64,000 bases of DNA from Clitoria ternatea (taxonomy: Eukaryota; Streptophyta; Magnoliopsida; Fabales; Fabaceae), in NCBI GenBank assembly GCA_037962975.1, contig CM075670.1:79115501-79179500 (forward strand). Direction: 5' to 3'. The notes beneath the pieces were generated by a model that was not told where the DNA came from, did no database searches, and worked only from the letters and a program-made list of their open reading frames with translations. The position numbers were made by a program, and so were the translations under genes. Below are positions 49,851-62,426 of the stretch, piece by piece. Positions within the stretch are counted from its first letter, which is position 1; each line of letters starts with the position of its first letter.

Positions 49851-51879
49851 TGTAACATCCCGATTTAAAACAAGTTACCGGGTGAAATTGAGCCATTGAA
49901 ATAATAATTGCAAAGTGGGAAAATTATTTATTAATTATAATTAACTTGATTAGTTTAGCTTAAGAAAATAGTGGCTGGTTAAGTGTGATTAATTGTTAAT
50001 TATTGTCCACTTGTGATTGGGTGTAACGTGAGTGGGCTGCTGCTTCACGCTTTCCCACCCCACTTTTCCCTTCCTTCGTGCATGCATATATAATTGGTCG
50101 TTGGGTCTCTTTGCCTTTCATTCCTTCAGATTTCCCTCTGCTACTTCTCTCTTCTTCTTCCTTTTTCTCTTTCTTCTTCGTTCTTCTTCTTCTTCTTTGT
50201 TCTCTGTCTCCATTTTCTGTTTTTGGAAGCCACGACGACGGTGCTGCAGAGGAGTCGGAGCTCCCTCATGCTGGTGAAAGACGATCATCGAAGCGGAAGA
50301 AGAAACAGCCCCTGTTCCTGAGTCAATCGTGGAAGACAACAGTGTTCAAGAGGAGGTTGAACGAGGGGAAGTATCGAGTGAAGCAGCAAGACAGAGGACC
50401 AACGTCCAAGCAGAAGAGTCTCTCGGAGTTTCGTAGTTGGTAGGGGGAGTACCTTATATCTTAAATGCATGGGTTATGGACGGGTTCCGGGTGTTGATGA
50501 TTGCTGTCTCTGTATTTTGATTCTGTGTTGTGCTTGCATGAAGAGTGTGTAATACCCGGGTGCATGACGAGTGAGAGTTGAGTGTTGTATGTTTAGTTCC
50601 GCCCATAGAATGCATGCTGATAGCCTCGAGAATGTTGAATGATTGCATAGAAAAAGGGTATGCTGAAGTGTTGATGATGATTACCGTGTGGTTTATGTGA
50701 CATGCAAGTTGTTATAAATATAAGGTGCTGACTGCATGTGATAAAATGTTGACTTAGTGAATCTGATAATATATCACACCGATGCATGTGTTGTCTGAGT
50801 CCTGATACTGCTTGATACCGACTGCATGAGATGCATGTGCTGTTTGAGTTCTGATGATGTATGATGCCGATTGCATGAGATGCATGTATTGCTGTGCATA
50901 TGAACTCTGTGTTTGTGTGATGAATCCGCGTGTGGCGCATGGGATACATTTGTGCTGGGAGCACATAGTGTGGGACATTACCATCGGTTATTTAAGAGCG
51001 TGGGACGCTGTAAAAATCCTTTTGAGTGGGACTCAAGGTAGCCTTTGAGTGGGACTCAGGCTGCCCGTGAACACCTCCGTTGGCGCTGAGAGCGTTGGTG
51101 TCACCTTGTGGGCAAACAGTTGGGTACCTGTAAAACGGCCAAGTAGCTGGGAGCTGAGTTGATAGCTGAGAGCTATGTATAAAAAGTCTGGGAGTCTACG
51201 TTGCAACGTCAAAAACCGATTACACAAGAATACGGAACCGAGTGAATTATTCTGTGTGCATATACTGTTGATATCGATTGAAATCTGTTCTGTGAATAAT
51301 TGTTAATGTTATTGTAATGTTATGTGCATATATCCGAGTGAGACTGATGGATTCTGATCGTGAAATGTTGAATATGTACGTCCTGGTTAAATTGATATTG
51401 TGTATGTTTGATAGTAGCCTGTACATTATATTGCTGCATGATTGAGGATAATCCGAGTCAGTATCTATCGTTTAATATCTAAGATACTCACCCCCTACTG
51501 TGGCAATTTTTCAGTGAATGTCTCTCGGAATGAGGAGGGGAGGGGCAGCTGAATGTCGAGTGAAGTGCTGGTGCACTATGGAGGCTATGTGTTTATGTAT
51601 ATGCTGTGTATATGTCTTGTTAAGCCTTGGCCGGCTCGTTTTTCAATCGTAGTCTCTTTATACTAGAACTTGAACCCTCCTGGGTAGAAGATATGATTTT
51701 GTGCCTGTAATCATTTATATCCCTCTCTATATCTATCATACTGTGTGTTGTTCTATATTGCGTGAATGGTCCGCGTAATATATGTATGTGTACTTACTGA
51801 GTGTGTGAGGTTGGTATAACTATGGGTAGAAATGGGGTTAAGAGTTGATGTGGGAAGCGAGACAATGATTTATTCTGAG

Positions 51880-52160
51880 TGCAGAAGAGTCTAAGTATTA
51901 CCGAGTGAATGAGAGCACGGGACACCGAGTGGGGATTGATCTAGATACCTTCCGAGTGATAACTGTTAGGATTTTCCCGAGTGAGGAATAATTAAATATT
52001 TTCGAGTGGTTAAGAGTAGAAGAAACCCGAGTGGGGATTGACTTAGTGATTTCCCCCGAGTGAATAAGTTGTCATATACCGAATGGATTAGCTATCATTT
52101 TTTGAGTGAATGAGATGTATGATAACTCTGGGCCCCGAGTGTCTGGATAACCGAGTGTAG
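51880..52160 (+). repeat. CCGAGTG(A/G) array in LTR B
   Basis: Repeated CCGAGTGAATGA-like words (ACCGAGTGAATGAGAG, ACCGAGTGGGGATTGA, TCCGAGTGATAA, CCCGAGTGAGGA and others) lie at 20-35 bp intervals. Confidence 0.85.
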
Positions 52161-52183
52161 CTCCTCGCTTCAGTGAATGAAGG

Positions 52184-52340
52184 ATTCGCTCCAGCGAGTG
52201 TGTGGGCTTTGGAAGGCTTTTGGGTGGGCATCGCTTAAGCGTGTGGTGCTTCGCCCGAGCGAGTTGGGTTATCTCGCTCAAGCGTGTTGGATCTCGCTCG
52301 AGCGAGTAAGCGTTGTTCTGTGGTTCTCGCTTGAGCGGTT
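52184..52340 (+). repeat. CGCTTGAGCG palindrome cluster in LTR B
   Basis: Variants include TTCGCTCCAGCGAG, TCGCTTAAGCGTG, TTCGCCCGAGCGAG, CTCGCTCAAGCGTG, CTCGCTCGAGCGAG and CTCGCTTGAGCGG. They lie about 20-45 bp apart and occupy most of the interval. Confidence 0.9.
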
Positions 52341-52485
52341 CGTTTTTCCGCCGTATGTCTCCGAATGGTTTTATTTCCCTTGCCTTCCGTCCCTTATTTC
52401 TTTTGTGCCCGGTTCTTCTTAGTTTATTTGGGAAAAATCTTCCCTGTTTTTGGGTTTTATTTATTGTTAAAATTAGGGTGTTACA

Positions 52486-52500
52486 TTTTGGTATCAGAGC
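52486..52500 (+). other. Primer-binding site of element B
   Basis: TGGTATCAGAGC (52489-52500), complementary to the 3' end of plant initiator tRNA-Met, starts three bases after the LTR end. This fixes element B's orientation as +. Confidence 0.93.
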
Positions 52501-52784
52501 AGACCGAAAGGTCCAAGGCCAAGGTGTGCTTACCGAGTGTAAGCGGTTGTATGTATTATGACCGAGTAGTCATCATTATTGTGATATTCTGATTGAACAT
52601 GATTGATGTTGAGATATTGATTTGAGGATAGGAGGTAACTCCTCTCCTGGTCCGATTGATTGCATGACGTATATATATAAATGGTATAATATGCTATAGT
52701 CAGTGGATATGGGGATGAGATCCGATCAGAAGAATGTAACCTTGTAAACTTATCCTTTAAGGGGTGTTAATTTCAGGATAAGTC

Positions 52785-55700
52785 ATGGCGAATCGTCAAA
52801 GCATAGAGGCCATAGCCACGACATTCCAACGTTTTGCGGACGTGTTCGAGAGGCAGGGCCAGCCTCGAGCTGAAGATGGCCAAGTGTTGGACCGCTTCCT
52901 GAAGAGGAAGCCGAGCGAGTTTTAAGGAGGACGTAACCCTGAAGCAGCTTACAAATGGACTCAAGAGTTAGAGAGGATTTTTGGGGGCCTTCACTGTACC
53001 GAGGCCCAGAAGGTGGAGTGCGCAGTGTACATGCTACAGGACGAAGCAGAGAACTGGTGGAAGATCGCCAGAAACCGACTGACTGATGCAGATACCCAGC
53101 TGACCTGGGAAAATTTCAAGACATGCTTCTTAGAAAAATATTTCCCCGAAACAATTAGGAGTCGGAAGGAACTGGAATTCATGGAATTGGAACAGGGCTC
53201 CATGTCTGTGGAAGAGTACGCAGCTAGATTTGAAGAATTGTGCCTATTCTACCCGCCCTTCCAACAACCTGGAACGGAGAATTCCAAAAGCCTTAAATTT
53301 GAGAAGGATTGAGATCAGACATTAAAAGAGCCTGCAGATACCAAGAAATTAGGAGTTTTCCTGTATTGGTGAATAAGTGTAGAATTTTTGAAGAGGACGA
53401 CAAGGCCCACTCGGGCCAGAGTAGAAAAGCAGACCATTTTTTGAAGCCCCAGCAATCCCGCTTTAAGAGGCCGAACAATGCTGGTAGGAACAGACCCTTT
53501 TCCAGATTTGGGGGTCGGAGCCAGCCAGAAAGATGACCAGTTATGGGAAACAAAAAATGTTTTAAGTGTGGAGGAAATCATTACGCTCGAGACTACAATA
53601 GCGATGGTGAGATGGTGTGCTTCCATTATAATAAGAGGGGGCACATTCGCCCTGACTGCCCCCAACTCCGTCAAGCAAATACCAATGTGCGTCAGGGAGG
53701 TTTCCAAGAGAGGAGCCGTGGGAACGATAGTCAAAGATCAGGGGGCATAGGCAGCAGAGCCAGAGGAAACATGATGTTTGCTCCAAATAACCGAGAAAGA
53801 AATACCGACCAACCAGCGGTGGGGAGAGTCTACGCCATCAACGCAGAAGATGCTGTACAAGCAAATGACTTGGTACAATGTAAGTGCTCACTCGGTAGAT
53901 ATACACTTAATGTAGTTTCTGATTCGGGGGCCACCCATTCTTTTATAGCTGATGAGTGTGTAAGACGTTTAAAGTTGCCGACTGTGTACATGGATCAGAC
54001 TTTGGAAGTAGCCAATCCGACTGGCACTAAGGTGTTGACATCATCAATGTGTAAAGATGTAACATTTATGTTGGGCGATCGGAGTTTCACCTTCGATTTG
54101 GTGTGCGTGCCTTTAAGGGATCTCGACATTGTACTCGGCATGGATTGGCTTTCAGCCAACAAGGTATTGGTGGACTGTCGGAACAGAAGAATAATCTTTC
54201 CGAGGCAGACTAGGGAAGACTACACGGTACCAGGTATAGTCCAGTTATTTATGATGCTCTGTCTAACTGAAGGGAAGGCTAAAGCCTGAGTGAACGAAAT
54301 TCCGACTGTTTGTGAATTCCCAGAGGTGTTTCCGGAAGATGTGCCGGGTGTCCCTCCAACTAGAGAAGTTGAGTTCTCTATAGACCTGATCCCTGGAGCC
54401 GAGCCAGTCTCTAGTGCACCTTATAGAATGTCCCCAACAGAATTGGCTGAGCTAAAAGAGCAGGTGGATGAGTTACTCGAAAAATAATTCATTAGGCCGA
54501 GTGTATCACCATGGGGCGCACCTGTACTACTTGTTAAGAAGAAGGATGGCAGCATGAGATTATGCATAGATTACCGATAGCTGAATAAACTCACGATTAA
54601 GAACTGATACCCATTGCCCAGAATTGACGATTTGATTGACCAACTGCGTGGTGCTTCAGTCTTCTCAAAGATTGATTTACGGTTGGGATACCACCAAATC
54701 CAGGTGAAGGACTCGGATATCCCAAAGACTGCCTTTAAGACTCGGTATGGCCACTACGACTATGTAGTGATGCCGTTCGGTGTAACAAACGCCCCTGCTA
54801 TATTCATGAATTACATGAACAACATATTCCACCCCTACTTAGACCGATTCGTAGTAGTTTTTATTGATGATATCTTAGTCTATTCCAAAACCCCTGGAGA
54901 GCATGAGGAACATCTCCGAGCGGTACTTCAAGTCTTGAAGGAGAAGTAGCTGTTTGCAAAATTTTTGAAATGCGATTTCTGGATGGATAAGATCCAATTC
55001 CTCGGACATATGATTTCCAAGAAAGGTGTCTCGGTAGACCCTTCGAAGGTGGCAGCTATAATGGCATGGGAGAGACCCGAGTCAGTCTCAGAGATAAGGA
55101 GCTTTATGGGCCTGGTTGGTTATTATAGGTAGTTTATTGAAGGTTTTTCTAAGCTAGCTTTGCCACTGACTAAATTGACCCGGAAAAACGTTCCCTTCGT
55201 GTGGAGTTCCGAGTGCGAGAGCAGTTTCTGAGAGCTAAAAGACAAGTTGACGACCGCTCCAGTGTTGGCATTGCCTAACTTACAAGAGAACTTCGTTATT
55301 TATTATGATGCGTCAGGACACGGATTGGGATACGTGCTAATGCAGAAAGACTGAGTGATAGCGTATGCCTCTCGGCAATTGAGGCCTCACGAACAGCATT
55401 ACCCGACCCACGACTTAGAGCTGGCAGCAATGGTTTTCGCGTTGAAGATATGGAGACATTACTTGTACGGTTCTAAATTCGAAGTGTACAATGACCACAA
55501 GAGCCTCAAATATTTATTCGACCAGAAGGAGCTGAACATGAGGCAGAGGAGATGGATGGAATTTTTAAAGGATTATGACTTCGAGCTGAAGTACCATCCG
55601 GGTAAGGCAAACGTTGTTGCCGACGCGTTGAGTCGGAAATCCCTCCATATAGTAGTGATGATGGTGAAGGAGGTGGAGTTGTTGGAACAGTTCTGAGACA

Positions 55701-55928
55701 TGAACTTGTATGTTGACATCCCCTCATCTCAGAAAATAACAATTGGTACGTTGAGGATTGCCAATGAATTTCTGAAATCCGTGTATGAACAACAGCAGTC
55801 AGATTCCTACTTGGCCGAGATGAAGGAAACTCAGGCCAAGGGTAAGGACTTGTCCTTGACCGAGGGATAGGATGGAATCTTCCGAGTGAGAAACAGAATA
55901 TACGTGCCGGGTGGAGGAGAATTAATGA
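52785..55928 (+). pseudogene. gag-pol of element B (Del/Tekay-like), truncated by insertion
   Basis: ATG at 52785 starts gag. The gag body includes AENWWKIARNRL and ELEQGSMSVEEYAARFEELC. CCHC zinc knuckles lie at about 53550-53660, both altered (Tyr for Cys). The protease motif is SDSGATHS (about 53921-53943). RT shows IDDLIDQLRGASVFSKIDLR, YHQIQVKD, MPFGVTNAPAIF and catalytic FIDDILVYS (near 54860). RNase H shows YYDASGHGLG, DLELAAMVFALKIWRHYL and ADALSR. The linker IYVPGGGELM then ends abruptly where element C begins. Many stops and at least one frameshift (near 53305) inactivate it. Stops include 52923, 53534, 54287, 54485, 54578, 54605, 54947, 55130, 55352, 55694 and 55868. The integrase and any chromodomain are beyond the window. 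Confidence 0.92.
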
Positions 55929-57089
55929 TGCTAAAATCCCGAGTCATTAACTTGGTGGTGAAAATCTTAGTAAAACAAAATATGACTCTCGGATTTACAC
56001 TTATGGCAAGCGCACCAGTCGTTAAAATTGTAGAATATTTGATCGTCCCATAGGGATTGTGGTAAGTACCTCAATCTAGGACTAGTACAAGCTGAACCAA
56101 CACGAAATACAGGTAGTTCATTCGGTTTTTATGATTTTAATGTTTTCTAGTTGTTTTTGGTATTTTCAGAAACAGAGTTAAGATGAATATGAAAAGTGAT
56201 TAAAAGAAAGCAGGTCAAGATTGCTTCGGCTCACAATTTCCTCAAGAAACAAGCAATTAAGTATAATCGAACTTCACAATCTAGAGGACAATCCGCTTGT
56301 GGTTATTCCCTAATTCCTTAGGTGAAAAACACTAATCCTTAAGCAATGAACCTTAATTCCTTAAGTGCTCGATTAACCTAAGAATCTAATGCGAAATTGG
56401 AGGTTGAACTCTAACTATTCACCTAAATTGATTAGGCCTGAACTAGTTAGAAAGCTGGAAGTTACCTAAGCTTCAACCATGATTCCTCACTGGCGAAGTT
56501 CTTCATCAGTTCTGAATTTGTCAATCCAGCGATTCTACTCCACTCCTCAGCTTGTTCGCCTCAGAATCTAGAAGTCGATCTACTTGCTCACAGCTTCAAG
56601 ACTCCATTGCTAACCTTCGCAATCCTAACCTTAGGGATTTAGAACTCCATCGACGTTAGATTCATCGAAGGAATACAGAGAGACATGGATGGGAGAGTTT
56701 AGAGAGATGAAAATGTAGTGAGAGATTGGAATTGGAAAAATGAAGTGTATTATTTGTTCTATGTATTCTGTCTCTGTTTTTCCGTTACAGAATATGTACA
56801 ACCTATTTATAAGTTTCTACCTAACTAACTTAACTGATAACTTAGGAAAACTTAAGTCAACGACTAAAACTAATTACACAGTTTACAAAGTAACCAACTA
56901 ATTACAGCTCAGCTCTTAACAGGATCCAGCTCAGCCTTAGCTAATTTACAGCGCAGCACCAGCTAATTGACAGTTCACTACTTAAGTTACTAAGGTTGCA
57001 GCAGTGGAGAAGAAGGCAATGGAAGCGGAAGCAGTATTGCACCAGGTGTGTGTTGTTGGAGGGAAGAAACAGGGTTTAAGTTACTGCTT

Positions 57090-57310
57090 TTTCGCTTCAG
57101 CTGCTGGGTTTTCGCTTGAGCGGATTAACTCTCGCTTGGGCGAACTCGGGAATTGTACTGCAGTGTTGCTTTGTCGCTTAAGCGTTATGGCGAAACTTGG
57201 GCGAATTGGAAATATGTAATACAGAATGGCTTTCTCGCTCAAGCGTGATTGCTTCGCTTGAGCTAATTTTTGACCTTCGCTTGAGCGAATTTAACTCTCG
57301 CTTGAGCGAG
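57090..57310 (-). repeat. CGCTTGAGCG palindromes in LTR C
   Basis: About eight variants such as TTCGCTTGAGCGG, CTCGCTTGGGCGA, GTCGCTTAAGCGT, CTCGCTCAAGCGTG and CTCGCTTGAGCGAG. Confidence 0.9.
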
Positions 57311-57384
57311 TTGATTATTCAATCGGTATTCTGCAGTTGGCGTTCGGGTTCTTCATGCAATATTCCGAGTCCTTGTTCTCTTTC

Positions 57385-57500
57385 GGAGTCGATGTCTTTG
57401 AAGTCTCACTCAGTCGGTCTTTGGACTCCTTTTAGTCGGCTTTGTGAAGTCTCACTCGGATTTTTCCAAATCTCGCTCGGCTTTTGTAATTTTCACTCGG
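57385..57500 (-). repeat. CACTCGG words in LTR C (reverse of CCGAGTG)
   Basis: TCTCACTCAGTCGG, TCTCACTCGGATTT, TCTCGCTCGGCTTT and TTCACTCGGATTT occur in a row. Read in element C's own orientation, this array precedes the palindromes. Confidence 0.75.
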
Positions 57501-59390
57501 ATTTGTCTTCTTTTCTCAAGTGCGCCCTGTTCCTGCACCATTAAACAGCTAATTGCCTAGCATTTATACGCTGGCTGCTTAGTGAATTTATAAACACTTC
57601 AAAATTCCTTAACTAATTAATATTTTCAATCGTTTTCTTACATAAATAAAGTACTTTTGAAATTCATAACTAAAATACGAATTGTTATCAAAGTATTAAA
57701 TAATACTAACAAACTAACCAATAATTACTAAATAATGTTAAATAAAAAGGTGAAATAATTAAGTCTTTTCAAGACTTATCACATCCCCAAACTTAAAACT
57801 TGCTTGTCCTCAAGCAAATATTCAGACTTATTAACTACAGCATTTGATCAACACACTCAACCTTTCCTTAACTTAGTTCATACTATAATTATTGAATACC
57901 GATCATGCTTTCTTCTTGCAATTTCTAAAAGTATAAAAACTTACACCTCCTTTGGAAGACAAGCTACTGATGCTTTCCTCATTGGTCGGTGTTTAACTCT
58001 TCTCTCGGTGTGTCAGGTGAATAGAATGCACTCAGCACCTGCATACTTGTTAGATAAACATAGGCTTGCAACAGTTCTACACGTCATACCATATGCCAAC
58101 ACAATCAGATCAGTAAGGGCTTTTTAAGCTTATAATAGGGCTGGGCTACAGGCTCAATTATTGTTTTTCCGAGTCATAGATAGGTTACAAGATGTATCCA
58201 CTGATGCCTTGCCTCAATTCTAACTTAATTGCCTCTACTAACAACTCTCTTAACTTTTCCGACTGAATGCTACTTAATAACTCATGCTGCTTTGCACCTT
58301 CTTTTTCTTTCAGTCCTTCGGATCTTTCCTTTTTTTTTTCTTTCCATCTTTTTCCGATCGAATTTTTTTTCTTGTGGTGCTTTGCACCTCTTTTTCTTTT
58401 CTGACTTATTCATTTTTCTCTCGGCTTTGCCTTTCTTCCTTTTATTTTTCTACATATTCATCCATAATTAAGGTCAGAGTGTGTCCTTAATTACTGTTAG
58501 GCACACTCTTCATCCCCAAACTTAGAAATTGCTAGTCCCTAGCAATAAGCAAAAACCTAGCAATTCACCAGTGGAACATCCAAGGGTAATTCTGTCGGGT
58601 TTTTCTTGGATAAATAGGCTTTGTAACGTTAGGTATATAAACAGAATGAAAGGTTTCAGGCTCAAACATAATCATTAGGTCAAAGGATAATTTAATAGAT
58701 TAGGAAGCCTATTTTTGGCCCTGGCTAAATTAACAAAGAAGGCCTCCATCATTTCCGATTGGTTGACATACAACAATTAACAAGCACTGAAGCAAATTCT
58801 GTCTCACTAACCAGCATTTAGATTCACTCGGAAAAGAATAAAACAGGCTCAAAAACTCATATGAGTATAACAGTTAATCAGCCAGTTATGTCCCCAAACT
58901 TAATGTAAGATCATACATTCAGATTGCTAAATAGCATACCGAATAAACAATTAATTAATGATGAAAACGTTATGGCCAGGTATCATGAGTTAAAGAAAAC
59001 TGATCAATTAATTTATCCAACTAAAGCCTGAGAATCAGCGAGAGTTAAATAATTGAGATGGATTTTAAATTACATAAATTAATGAGTAAATAGTTAAGAT
59101 AGTTTAACAAATAATGAGTAGGAAAGCTAGAATACTTCCCTTTTTACCTGATTGGCAGTTCATGGAAAGCACCTGGTTGGACTTTCTCAGAAATTAGAAG
59201 ATGTGCCTTTTCCTGCAATACGCGTAAGTACACTAAAATATTGGCGTGTCAACGCCCAATTTAAATAAAATAAAAAATAAAAAAAAAATAAAGCATCAGG
59301 TATGGTATTCGTTTAAGCGTGTCAAACCCCGCTCAAGCGTCACCCAAATAACATCAAGTATCATCAATATGGTACTCTCGCTAAAAGCTC

Positions 59391-61000
59391 ACATACCGAA
59401 TAGATAAAAGACCGAGAGAGAGAAAGACGAATGTACAATTATTGAATGAGAGACGAGTGTGTGACAGAATGAAAGATCGGATGAAGAATAAAAGTGACAG
59501 ACTGAAGGCGGAAGATCTAATGAAATAGATACCAAGTGGATCAAAAACGAATGAAGACAGGGACCGAGTAAATAAAAACGAGTGAAAGAACCATACCGAG
59601 TGGATGAGGTCAGGGAAGGAAGCGGTGAGGGAAACAAGCGAACAAATCGCCGAGTGACTGGAAGGCCGAGTGGACAATATATGTGTATTAAACATACGTG
59701 AACGAAAGACAGAGAGAGAGACGAGTAGAAAAACGAAAGAAAAACCGAGTGAACGAAGGGATAACAAACTGACTGAAATAACCCGAGTGAATGATATACT
59801 GAATGGAAAGAATACTGAGTGAATGAAGAATGAGTAAATGAAAGACGAGTGAAAGATTGACTGGGTGAATGAAGAACCGAGTGAATGGAAGATCGAGTGA
59901 GAGTGAGAAAAAAAATACCGAGTGATGGAGATACTGAGTGGAAGAGTAAATAGAACAACTAGTGCAGAGAAGAAATGAGTAAATGGAAGAACCGAGTGAA
60001 TGAAAGACGAACGAAAAATTGAGAGCAAAGCTGAGTGAATGAAACAACAAGTGGAAAAACGAATGGATAAAAGATAGAACGCGATAATGAAAGACTGAAT
60101 GATAGGTGAGAAAAAGAAAGAGTGACCGAGTGGAAGAAAGACGAGTAGATTGAGTGTGGATGAAAAAGACCAGTGGATGAAAGAATGAATGGGAGAACGA
60201 ATAAGAATATCCCGAGTAAATGCAGGAGCGAGTGGAAGAAACCGAGTGATCTAGTGAGAAACCAAGTGAATGAAAAACGAAATGACAGGAAACTGAGTGA
60301 CTGGAAATACTGAGTGTGACAATCGCAAATGAAACACGAGTGGATGAAAAAGAAAAATACAGCGTGAGAAAACCGAGAAAGAAAGTAGGTGGAATGAAAC
60401 AACGAGTAAATGAATACCGAGTGGATTATACCGAGTAAAAATAAAAAATGAATGAACAAACAATGAGTGGTCGGAAAATGGAAAAACAAGTGAAAGAACA
60501 CGAAAGAATGACTGACTGACCGGGCGAATAAAATGAAAAGAAGAAGAAGATAAACTGAGTGGATAAAAGAACGACGATAGAGGAAACTGAGTGCTGGAAA
60601 TACTGAGTGAATCGTAAAAGAAAAACGGAAGACACAACATTTATGAAACAATGAGTGAATCAAAATCGGGTGAATGGAAAAATAAATGACCGAGTGAATG
60701 GAGAACGAGTGAAATAGATTGACCGAATGAAGGAAAGCTGAGTGGGATAGATGAGTACAAGTTATACCAAGTGGATGAAGAACCGAATATAAAATAAGGT
60801 GAAAAACGAAAGTCAGAATAAAATGAAGTGACAGATTAAGAAAGATGAGTGACAAATGAACGACTGCGGAGGGATCCGGGTGAACGGAATACCGAATGGA
60901 TGAAGAAGAATACGATTGAGTGACAAAATGAGTGGACGAAAGAATGAGTGAATGAAAGGCTGGGTGAACAACCAACACATGCAGAGAGATTGGTTGAGGA
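59391..61000. repeat. Long diffuse CCGAGTGAATGA array in element C
   Basis: Dozens of CCGAGTGAATGA, GACGAGTGAAAGA, ACTGAGTGGAAG and similar words at 10-30 bp spacing fill about 1.6 kb. The strand bias (A/G on +) produces long low-complexity minus-strand ORFs of up to 359 codons. These lack any domain and are not annotated as genes. Confidence 0.88.
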
Positions 61001-61169
61001 CACCAAAAGACTCGGAAAAATGAAGGACAGGGTGACACAAGTTACCCTTCATCATGTGACCCACCTTCATCATCTGAAACCATTTATTTAAGTACCCCCT
61101 TGGTCCAACATCAAAGGATGTTAGAAATTTCTGGTCGGAAAGGGTCAAACACGAGTAACAGCACATCCT

Positions 61170-61460
61170 CAGGCCCGATTGCGCTCAAGCGAGAGCTTGA
61201 AGCGCTCAAGCGTGGAGCAAATACACAAGGCACAATTGGCCACGCTCAAAGCGTGTTAACGTATGCTCAATCGGAGGTGCAAAAAAAGTCATGCATCACA
61301 GTCACGCTTTGAGCGTGTGGAATGACGCTCAAGCGGAAGGAGAAACAGGTCCAATTCTCGCTCAAGCGAAAAGAATGCACGCTTAAGCGAAAAGACTTAT
61401 ACAAAGTCACGCTTAAATCACGCTTAAGCGTTACTCTCCTCTTGCTCAAGCGTGGAGGGA
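61170..61460. repeat. CGCTCAAGCG palindrome cluster in element C internal region
   Basis: About ten variants including GCGCTCAAGCGAG, GCGCTCAAGCGTGG, CACGCTCAAAGCGTG, CACGCTTTGAGCGTG, CTCGCTCAAGCGAA and CACGCTTAAGCGTT. Two more lie near 59315 and 59332. Confidence 0.9.
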
Positions 61461-61833
61461 ATCTGATTCTATTTTCTTCATGCTGTTCAGTCTCTCACTA
61501 TTTTATTTATGTACAAGAGAAACAAACACGAGATCATCCTCCAGGATCCCATTTCTTATGACCATACACTCTTGGTCTTTTTACTCCTTGTTTTTCCTTG
61601 TTATGTTTAAAGCTAATGCTCAACATAACTTTCCTCCAATCTTTATTTTTCCAAACTTTCTGCTTTTTCTTCTTTTTCTTTTCTTCATTGTTAGTCTTGC
61701 TCTTTTTATGCCACAAGTAATGTTCTTCTTGACTTGATGATTCACGTTTCCTTTTGAATTCCATAGCTGCAGTAGTCACCACTAGCAAACACTCCTCATA
61801 ACATGGCTGAATTTCTTCTTCTTCTTTTATATT

Positions 61834-62424
61834 CTAAACATCTACACATGTTAACTCTTCTTGTGCATGAACTTCTACTTCTTTCTCTGTGTTCACACTT
61901 GGCTCCAACAAAATCTCAGTATCATTATTATGTTGCCAAGATATGGTTTCCATCTCAGCTAAGATCTCAACCTTTTCTATCACTTCTTGCTCAATCATAG
62001 TGTCTAAATGATTTTCAGGTTCCTTAATGGCTTCTATTGTCATTTGTTTAATTTGCACTCCTACTACACTTGCATCATCAAAAAAATTATTCAATGACAA
62101 TTCTTTCTCTTGTTCTTCTTCAGACCAATCTTCTTCATTCCAATCATCAAAGAATGCTTCACTAGATATACTATCATCTTCCACTTCTGAAGTATAATCC
62201 ATATCACTTTCTTCTTCATATTCTTCAATTGACTCTTCTTCCATCAAATATCCCTGAACTTCCTTATTTTCTTCTTCTTCTTTTGTTTCTACCTCAACTT
62301 CAAGTTCAGGTTCATCCATTTCAATGTTTTCTAACTGATCTTCTTCTTCCCCAAACTTAATTTCTTCAGCTAGACCAACATCTTCATCCCATGGCTCTTC
62401 ATATTGGTCTTTTCTTCGTACAAC
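61834..62424 (-). pseudogene. Acidic gag C-terminal remnant of element C
   Basis: The frame is open from about 62424 (VVRRKDQYEEPWDEDVGLAE) through an extremely Glu/Asp-rich stretch (EEEENKEVQGYLMEEESIEE) to a stop at 61834. The first ATG is at 62319, giving 161 residues. The lysine-poor acidic region follows the gag-like ORF upstream in a neighbouring frame, so the two are probably one gag C-terminus split by a frameshift. No enzyme motif. A regulatory or unknown role cannot be excluded, as the acidic part itself has no stops. Confidence 0.5.
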
Positions 62425-62426
62425 CT

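Larger units (their letters stand above)
49851..52485 (+). mobile_element. 5' LTR of chromovirus-type Ty3/gypsy element B
   Basis: Runs from TGTAACATCC to GGGTGTTACA (2635 bp). The ends are near-perfect inverted complements and are followed by a tRNA primer-binding site. A TATA-like CATATATAATTGG lies near 50084-50096, followed by a CT-rich leader. ORFs within 50032-50470 come from that leader and are not considered genes. The 3' part carries the CCGAGTGA array and the CGCTTGAGCG palindromes. The partner LTR lies outside the window. Confidence 0.88.
55929..57783 (-). mobile_element. 3' LTR of minus-oriented Athila-like element C
   Basis: On the + strand it starts TGCTAAAATCCCGAGTC at 55929 and ends ACTTATCACA near 57783. 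The following CATCCCCAAACTTAAAAC is a minus-strand polypurine tract. The first ~1050 bp match the right LTR (62950-64000) almost exactly. It is inserted in the integrase region of element B. AATGA at 55924-55928 would be the target duplication, whose partner is outside the window. It contains CGCTTGAGCG palindromes (57090-57310) and CACTCGG words (57385-57500). Confidence 0.88.

Noticed and set aside
50032..50470. Overlapping + ORFs of 75-121 codons
   Set aside because: Inside the CT-rich leader of LTR B, open in several frames, with hydrophobic low-complexity translation and no family motif.
53315..53786. Minus-strand ORFs of 74-139 codons
   Set aside because: Shadows of the gag zinc-knuckle region of element B.
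59381..61038. Long minus-strand ORFs (up to 359 codons) rich in Ser, Phe and His
   Set aside because: They come from the strand-biased CCGAGTGAATGA array. All three minus frames are similarly open, the composition is low-complexity, and no domain is visible.
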